Below are positions 6,701 to 9,367 of a DNA stretch of 9,367 nucleotides, in pieces; positions within the stretch are counted from its first letter, which is position 1, and each line of letters starts with the position of its first letter. The translations under genes and the position numbers were made by a program. The DNA comes from CAZUTK01 sp964623265 (GTDB taxonomy: Bacteria > Electryoneota > B3-LCP). The DNA lies in the NCBI GenBank assembly GCA_964623265.1, contig CAZUTK010000088.1, positions 1 through 9,367 of the forward strand, written 5' to 3'. Under the pieces are notes generated by a model. It was not told where the DNA came from, made no database searches, and worked only from the letters and a program-made list of their open reading frames with translations.

Positions 6701-7994
6701 GATGGTGGGCGCGGGCGGAACCGAAGAAGGTTGGCTGTTGAAATCCGATGTCGGGGACGCCGCTGCCATCAGCAATTCCATCTTCTGGGCGACGGCCGGT
6801 GCGGACAGCACGTCCGGTGCGGTGTACAAGAATTCGTCCCAGATGGTCATCACCTACAGCGACATCATCGGGGATGGGACGTATCCCGGTTTGGGTAATC
6901 AGAACGAAGATCCGCAATTCACCGGCATCGGTTCCATACTGGAAAAATATACTCTGTCGCAAGGCTCGGGCGCGCTGCATTGGTCGGAAAACGGAGGGGA
7001 GATCGGCGCGTACGGCGGAAGCACCACGTTAGCCTGGGACTTGACCTTGGCGATGCTGCAGAATCCGGTGCAGTTGAACTCGTTGGGTTTCTTCGTGACG
7101 ACGACAGTCCCCTTGCTATCGCCGCCGTATCTTTACCTGGAGCAGGATTATCCGGACACGGTGCAGTATTCCCCCGCGGACAGCGCCTTTATGGTGCAGA
7201 TTTCGCCGCTGATCTACTTCCTGCCGCTGGAGATCAGCCGACTCGATTATCCCAGCCGGGCGACGATCAGGTTGATCAACATTCTCGAACAGGACAGCTC
7301 TTTGGTGACCCAGTTCAACGCCGCCCGTCTTTACGGAACGGGTTCGACGATCGGACTGGGGGGAACGGTGACGGCTTCGGCGCGCGGCGGTGACGGACTC
7401 GATATTTGGTGCATTATGGAGGAGCAGTACAGCAGCGCCAAACCCGTGGATGCCGAATTGACGGCCGTTGGTTCGGCATATCAGATATCCGCCACCGGTG
7501 AGTTCCGGGATGGGCGCATAGAGTTCGGTTTATCGCCGGAACTGCTGAACGGTCGTTCCGAGCAGAATTGCGCGGTCTCTATGTGGAATGGAAGCGCTTG
7601 GGAGATCTTGCCTTCATATCTATCAAGCGGCGGTACCGCCATCTGGGCGCCGATTGAAAGAGGCGGGAGCTATCGTCTGGTATGGGGTGCGGCATCGCAC
7701 GCCGTTCAGCTGCCCACGACGCTGGAACTCGGGCAGAATTATCCCAATCCGTTCAATCCGGAAACGGTCATCGGATTCGCGATGCCGGATGCCGGCGATG
7801 TGCGGCTGGAGGTATACGACCTATTAGGGCGCAAGGTGGACACTCTGCTGGAGGGATCAATGAATCCCGGTGCGCATCAAGTGCGCTGGGATGGGCTGAA
7901 TCAACAGGGTGCACCGGTCGCGAGCGGGATTTATCTCTACCGTCTGCAGGTCGGCTCACAGCAGCTACAAAAGAAAATGGTTCTCCTGCGTTAA
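3762..7994 (+). CDS. T9SS-exported protein: beta-helix, three ASH domains, second beta-helix, type A sorting domain
   Basis: The product has 1410 residues. Residues 1-33 are a signal peptide cleaved after SASA, before QVPEE. A first parallel beta-helix spans about 40-330: an N-cap with LTIEPGV and IIFTAS, GGALYIY/GGAVYMW coils, DPYF, and the end cap GGRANLGAYG at 320-329. Three ASH/choice-of-anchor D immunoglobulin-like domains follow at about 350-450, 455-556 and 560-668, with NFGSQKV, LTGTG, SGSGS and ATGTS marks. A second beta-helix spans 673-1085, with the same N-cap (LTIESGV), many GGG[AIL] coils as in chlamydial polymorphic membrane proteins, DPQF and GGEIGAYG at 1078-1085. A beta-rich region of unknown type occupies 1090-1320. 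The last 88 residues (1323-1410) are a canonical T9SS type A sorting domain: NYPNPFNP, VYDLLGRKV, GIYLYRL, KKMVLLR. It is likely surface-attached or released, as an adhesin or polysaccharide-binding protein. No enzyme active site is evident. Confidence 0.95.
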   Translation: MIKFTRLISQYGFFLLCCGLLIAIFLSAGSASAQVPEETIIPAGDVYGVWTQAGSPYQVEGAIRVPEDSVLTIEPGVTVIFTGNYPMVVEGRLNAVGTSADSIIFTASSSLVGWGGLRCINAHVLTRIEYCRFELGLAQGSFPNNCGGALYIYGSIQAVNHCSFINNRADYNGGAVYMWGAAPEFSYNLFTKNIAQNGQGHAIYMGQYSGLVLNHLTIAGNGSGSGHSLYVATSFNLVMRNSILWDTYRFSFVNGDLDYNDFKGITSTSDSLTAFGDFNFSHDPYFKDLSGGDLRLNLYSPAIDAAEPFSPYSNEPAPNGGRANLGAYGNSSLAGATVPLLSFVADTVKLQLDPVNFGSQKVNVSGSKTVTLHNVGRDILKIYGANLSSDLFVSNYASLVNPDSGFIMIRTDSSLVLTLTFTPNQVQTVNATLSFTDNDNSSDPVVNLTGTGINPYLVLSNTEFDFDRTAVGDTLMLPLTISNTGLNVTGDLVVQNTGYTNSFRIVKPDGVTRVTNQAIPADSSVTDFVLFYPQDKIEYEDSLLITSNAGNQYIYVSGSGSQPVRHSSPDTLDYGVVSLGQSKTENLKIWNTGDVDLIITEVVLSDEVNFTAQFDTAQSHITPNDTLTLPVIFHPTVSGPQIDTLRISTNVFSGSTGFVSFNVYLFATGTSQTNWRIGAVSGNWTAGNSPYYIVGDVQVAAGQTLTIESGVQVLFEGDFLFTVNGTLQAEGSVPHAIVFNTINPSYHWSGISFQSGSSASVLRNCDFINASDSLGGAMRISSAAVTIDSCDFFENSATRGGGLAILSYADPVVTNCNFYDNTAVYGGAIYADWNTKPHISNCSLHDNTATNAGGSAGDGGGAYFAGSNGELHHCRIWGNTAAKRGGGIFLSSNASTILYANEIYGNSAQMGGGLAANWYVKSYIHDERIYQNTASVSGGGVYLQDGSAPLMLRTLIAENIAPTAQAMHSRASTPMINYCTMVGAGGTEEGWLLKSDVGDAAAISNSIFWATAGADSTSGAVYKNSSQMVITYSDIIGDGTYPGLGNQNEDPQFTGIGSILEKYTLSQGSGALHWSENGGEIGAYGGSTTLAWDLTLAMLQNPVQLNSLGFFVTTTVPLLSPPYLYLEQDYPDTVQYSPADSAFMVQISPLIYFLPLEISRLDYPSRATIRLINILEQDSSLVTQFNAARLYGTGSTIGLGGTVTASARGGDGLDIWCIMEEQYSSAKPVDAELTAVGSAYQISATGEFRDGRIEFGLSPELLNGRSEQNCAVSMWNGSAWEILPSYLSSGGTAIWAPIERGGSYRLVWGAASHAVQLPTTLELGQNYPNPFNPETVIGFAMPDAGDVRLEVYDLLGRKVDTLLEGSMNPGAHQVRWDGLNQQGAPVASGIYLYRLQVGSQQLQKKMVLLR
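4815..5772 (+). repeat. Three tandem ASH (choice-of-anchor D) domain repeats
   Basis: Each unit of about 100-110 residues has a hydrophobic-x-F/Y-G-x-V-x-x-G opening, an N-x-G turn (HNVGRD, SNTGLN, WNTGDV), and ends in a G-T/S-G motif (TGTGI, SGSGS, ATGTS). In the first and third, a F-x-P strand (TFTPNQ, IFHPTV) precedes the last sheet. This matches the ASPM-SPD2-Hydin fold. In secreted bacterial proteins it usually acts as a spacer or protein-binding stalk. Confidence 0.75.
6054..6600 (+). repeat. Glycine-rich 25-26-residue beta-helix coils of the second helix
   Basis: Repeated coils carry GGAM, GGGL, GGAI, GGGA, GGGI, GGGL and GGGV, each followed by a strand and an N-x-x-F/L/I-x-x-N-x-A turn. 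Cysteine codons at 6054, 6129, 6207, 6285 and 6381 occupy the same place in successive coils (spacing 25, 26, 26 and 32 residues). The long interval holds an extra glycine-rich loop (AGGSAGDGG). Confidence 0.8.
7728..7991 (+). other. T9SS type A C-terminal sorting domain
   Basis: Residues 1323-1410 of the 3762-7994 gene carry every usual block of the family: LGQNYPNPFNPETVI, VRLEVYDLLGRKV, G-x-H-x-V-x-W-D-G, G-A-P-V-A-S-G-I-Y-L-Y-R-L and the terminal KKMVLLR. In characterised T9SS bacteria this domain directs outer-membrane translocation and is normally cleaved by the sortase-like PorU. Confidence 0.93.
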
Positions 7995-8002
7995 TAATCG
8001 CC

Positions 8003-8008
8003 AAGGGA
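8003..8008 (+). promoter_or_regulatory. Shine-Dalgarno site for the lipoprotein gene
   Basis: AAGGGA lies 7 bases upstream of the ATG at 8016. Only 21 bases separate the upstream stop codon from this ATG, so the gene is most likely read from the same transcript. Confidence 0.7.
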
Positions 8009-8015
8009 TTCTTCC

Positions 8016-8753
8016 ATGCAGAACTACGTGAAAATTCCTCTAATCTGCGCGGTCGTCAGCCTGTTGCTGCTGGCGGGATGCGAGAGCGACAAAGGCACCG
8101 AGTCTAAGGCGCCCAGCGATGCTCAGGGTTATATCAACCAGGGCTGGTCGCATTACGCATCAGGGCTCTACACCGAAGCGTATCAATCCTTTCAGACCGG
8201 CGCTGAAATGGCGGAGGATAGCTACCTCGACGCCTATCAGGATTCCGTAGCCGCCGCGAACGCAGGGGATTCGAGCGCTGTTGCAGAGGCTTCGGCGCGC
8301 ATGAGCTATAACCTGAGTCTGATTGTCAAGGCAGCTTCCGGGGTGGGTTGGACCACCATCAAGGATATCGAGCCGGCATCCGGCACGCTGGCGTTCGAGA
8401 ACGCTCTCGGACTGGATCCGAACAACGCGGAAGCGCTGGCGGGCTACGCGATTCTCCTGCACACGATCGAAGAGTGGCAGCAATCCAACAGCCGGGTGGC
8501 GGCGACGTTGGCGCAGGATCCCACCTGGGATTTCGAGCATGATAATCAGACGAATTATCTGGATCTGCGCTTGCTGCGGGCGCAGAATTACTTCGTCCTG
8601 ACCGACTATCAGGCGAGCCTGGATGAAGCTCTGGCATTGAACGCGATCGTGAACTATGATTCCAGTTTAGGTCCGGAGGACTTTAATCTGGCGACGATAG
8701 AAGGAAGATCGGCGTTGATCGAATTGATCGAGGCGTTGGATAAAATCATCTGA
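8016..8753 (+). CDS. TPR-repeat lipoprotein
   Basis: The product has 245 residues. A lipoprotein signal peptide (MQNYVKIPL...LLLLAGC) has a consensus L-A-G-C lipobox with Cys22 as the lipidation site. The first mature residues, CESDKG, are acidic, which in Bacteroidetes can favour outer-membrane or surface placement; that is an inference here. Helical tetratricopeptide-like repeats follow: about 36-68 (INQGWSHYASGLYTEAYQSF), about 120-155 (AFENALGLDPNNAEALAGYAI) and about 182-215 (LRLLRAQNYFVLTDYQASL). An alanine-rich helix occupies 78-108, and a D-P-T-W-D-F-E-H-D segment lies before the last repeat. TPR lipoproteins act as protein-binding scaffolds, so it may assist export or anchoring of the neighbouring cargo or the barrel encoded 34 bases downstream. 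No specific partner is known. SusD-like features are absent. Confidence 0.88.
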   Translation: MQNYVKIPLICAVVSLLLLAGCESDKGTESKAPSDAQGYINQGWSHYASGLYTEAYQSFQTGAEMAEDSYLDAYQDSVAAANAGDSSAVAEASARMSYNLSLIVKAASGVGWTTIKDIEPASGTLAFENALGLDPNNAEALAGYAILLHTIEEWQQSNSRVAATLAQDPTWDFEHDNQTNYLDLRLLRAQNYFVLTDYQASLDEALALNAIVNYDSSLGPEDFNLATIEGRSALIELIEALDKII

Positions 8754-8776
8754 TTTCTAAGGACTCACCGGTCTGC

Positions 8777-8781
8777 GGGAG
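8777..8781 (+). promoter_or_regulatory. Shine-Dalgarno site for the PorV/PorQ-like gene
   Basis: GGGAG lies 6 bases upstream of the ATG at 8788, which begins a good signal peptide. The gap from the previous stop codon is 34 bases, with no terminator-like hairpin. Confidence 0.7.
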
Positions 8782-8787
8782 TAAAAC

Positions 8788-9367
8788 ATGCGAAAAGAGC
8801 GCATCATACTGCTGGTTTTTCTGCTGGCATTGCCCGGCATGGTCTGGGGTCAGGCGAAGGTAGGAACGGCAGGGGTTCAGTTTCTGAAGGTGGGCGTGAG
8901 CGCCCGGGCGATGGGTATGGCGGAGGCGTTCATCGGCGTTTCGGATGACGCGGCGGCGTTGTATTACAATCCCGGCGGGATGCTGCAGTTGAAAAAGCCG
9001 GATCACGTATTCACGCACATCATCTACCCTGCCGGCGTGCAGTTCGAATACATCGGCACCGCCTGGCCTGTCCCGAAGATGAACGCCGCAGTGGGCGCCT
9101 TTATCACCTTCCTGCACACCGATGAGATGGAGGAGACGACTCCGGAAATGCCTCTGGGGACGGGGAGAACGTTCACGGCATCCGATCTGGCGGCGGGAGT
9201 CTCCTATGCTCAGCGATTGACCAATAAGTTCTCCGTGGGGGGCAATGTCAAATTCATCGAAGAACGCCTGGCGGACAAGAAAGCGCTCGGAGTGGGATTT
9301 GATGTAGGCACCTTCTATGAGACGGGGTGGAAATCCATCGTCATCGCCATGGCGATCACGAATTTCG
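8788..9367 (+). CDS. PorV/PorQ family outer-membrane protein, 3' end outside window
   Basis: 193 codons are visible and the frame runs off the window. Residues 1-21 form a signal peptide (MRKERIILLVFLLALPG...), with likely cleavage after VWG, before QAKVGT. The mature start carries the family signature: F-L-K-V-G-V-S-A-R-A-M-G-M-A-E-A (residues 32-47), then a D-D-A-A-A-L-Y-Y-N-P-G-G-M block at 53-65. Both are typical of PorV/PorQ (FadL-related) barrels. Alternating beta-strands follow, including LAAGVSYAQRL and FSVGGNVKFIEE. In characterised T9SS systems PorV binds the C-terminal sorting domain of cargo at the SprA translocon and delivers it to PorU. FCB genomes often carry several paralogues, so this may be a cargo-specific copy rather than the core PorV. 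PorQ or a general transport barrel are alternatives. Placement beside T9SS cargo supports a secretion role. Confidence 0.88.
   Translation, partial: MRKERIILLVFLLALPGMVWGQAKVGTAGVQFLKVGVSARAMGMAEAFIGVSDDAAALYYNPGGMLQLKKPDHVFTHIIYPAGVQFEYIGTAWPVPKMNAAVGAFITFLHTDEMEETTPEMPLGTGRTFTASDLAAGVSYAQRLTNKFSVGGNVKFIEERLADKKALGVGFDVGTFYETGWKSIVIAMAITNF

Noticed and set aside
5571..6980. 469-codon open frame on the minus strand
   Set aside because: It lies wholly antisense to the large cargo gene. Its product is Arg/Ile/His-rich without domains, signal peptide or ribosome binding site, as expected from the codon bias of the + strand gene.

Overview
The window reads as one stretch of an envelope/secretion gene cluster from a bacterium that uses a type IX secretion system (T9SS). 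All five genes are on the + strand, with gaps of 99, 66, 21 and 34 bases, so they are probably co-transcribed. The main clues are a textbook T9SS type A C-terminal sorting domain, a PorV/PorQ-type outer-membrane protein, and large secreted beta-helix proteins. This combination points to the Fibrobacteres-Chlorobi-Bacteroidetes (FCB) superphylum. The moderately high GC content and the protein style (PNPYR-type C-termini, choice-of-anchor D/ASH repeats, TPR lipoproteins) suggest a little-cultivated FCB-like lineage such as KSB1, Zixibacteria or Marinimicrobia rather than a typical Bacteroidetes. That placement is an inference. No tRNA, rRNA, CRISPR array, insertion sequence or phage gene was seen.

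Layout. (1) 1-815: 3' part of a right-handed parallel beta-helix protein with regular 23-residue rungs, ending without a sorting domain. (2) 915-3695: a 926-residue secreted protein with aspartate-rich calcium-loop-like motifs, a fibronectin-III-like domain and a variant C-terminal sandwich domain (VVPNPYR ... GKFVIIR). (3) 3762-7994: a 1410-residue secreted protein built as beta-helix, three ASH domains, second beta-helix, beta-rich linker and canonical T9SS sorting domain. (4) 8016-8753: a TPR lipoprotein. (5) 8788 to the window end: N-terminal part of a PorV/PorQ-family outer-membrane barrel.

How they may work together. Genes 1 to 3 would be surface or secreted cargo. Gene 5 belongs to the family whose member PorV shuttles T9SS cargo from the translocon to the attachment step. 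Gene 4 could be a periplasmic-side or surface scaffold. The cluster therefore looks like a cargo set encoded with its own PorV-like partner, possibly a dedicated surface-display unit. Family assignments rest on sequence motifs read by eye; the joint function is inferred.
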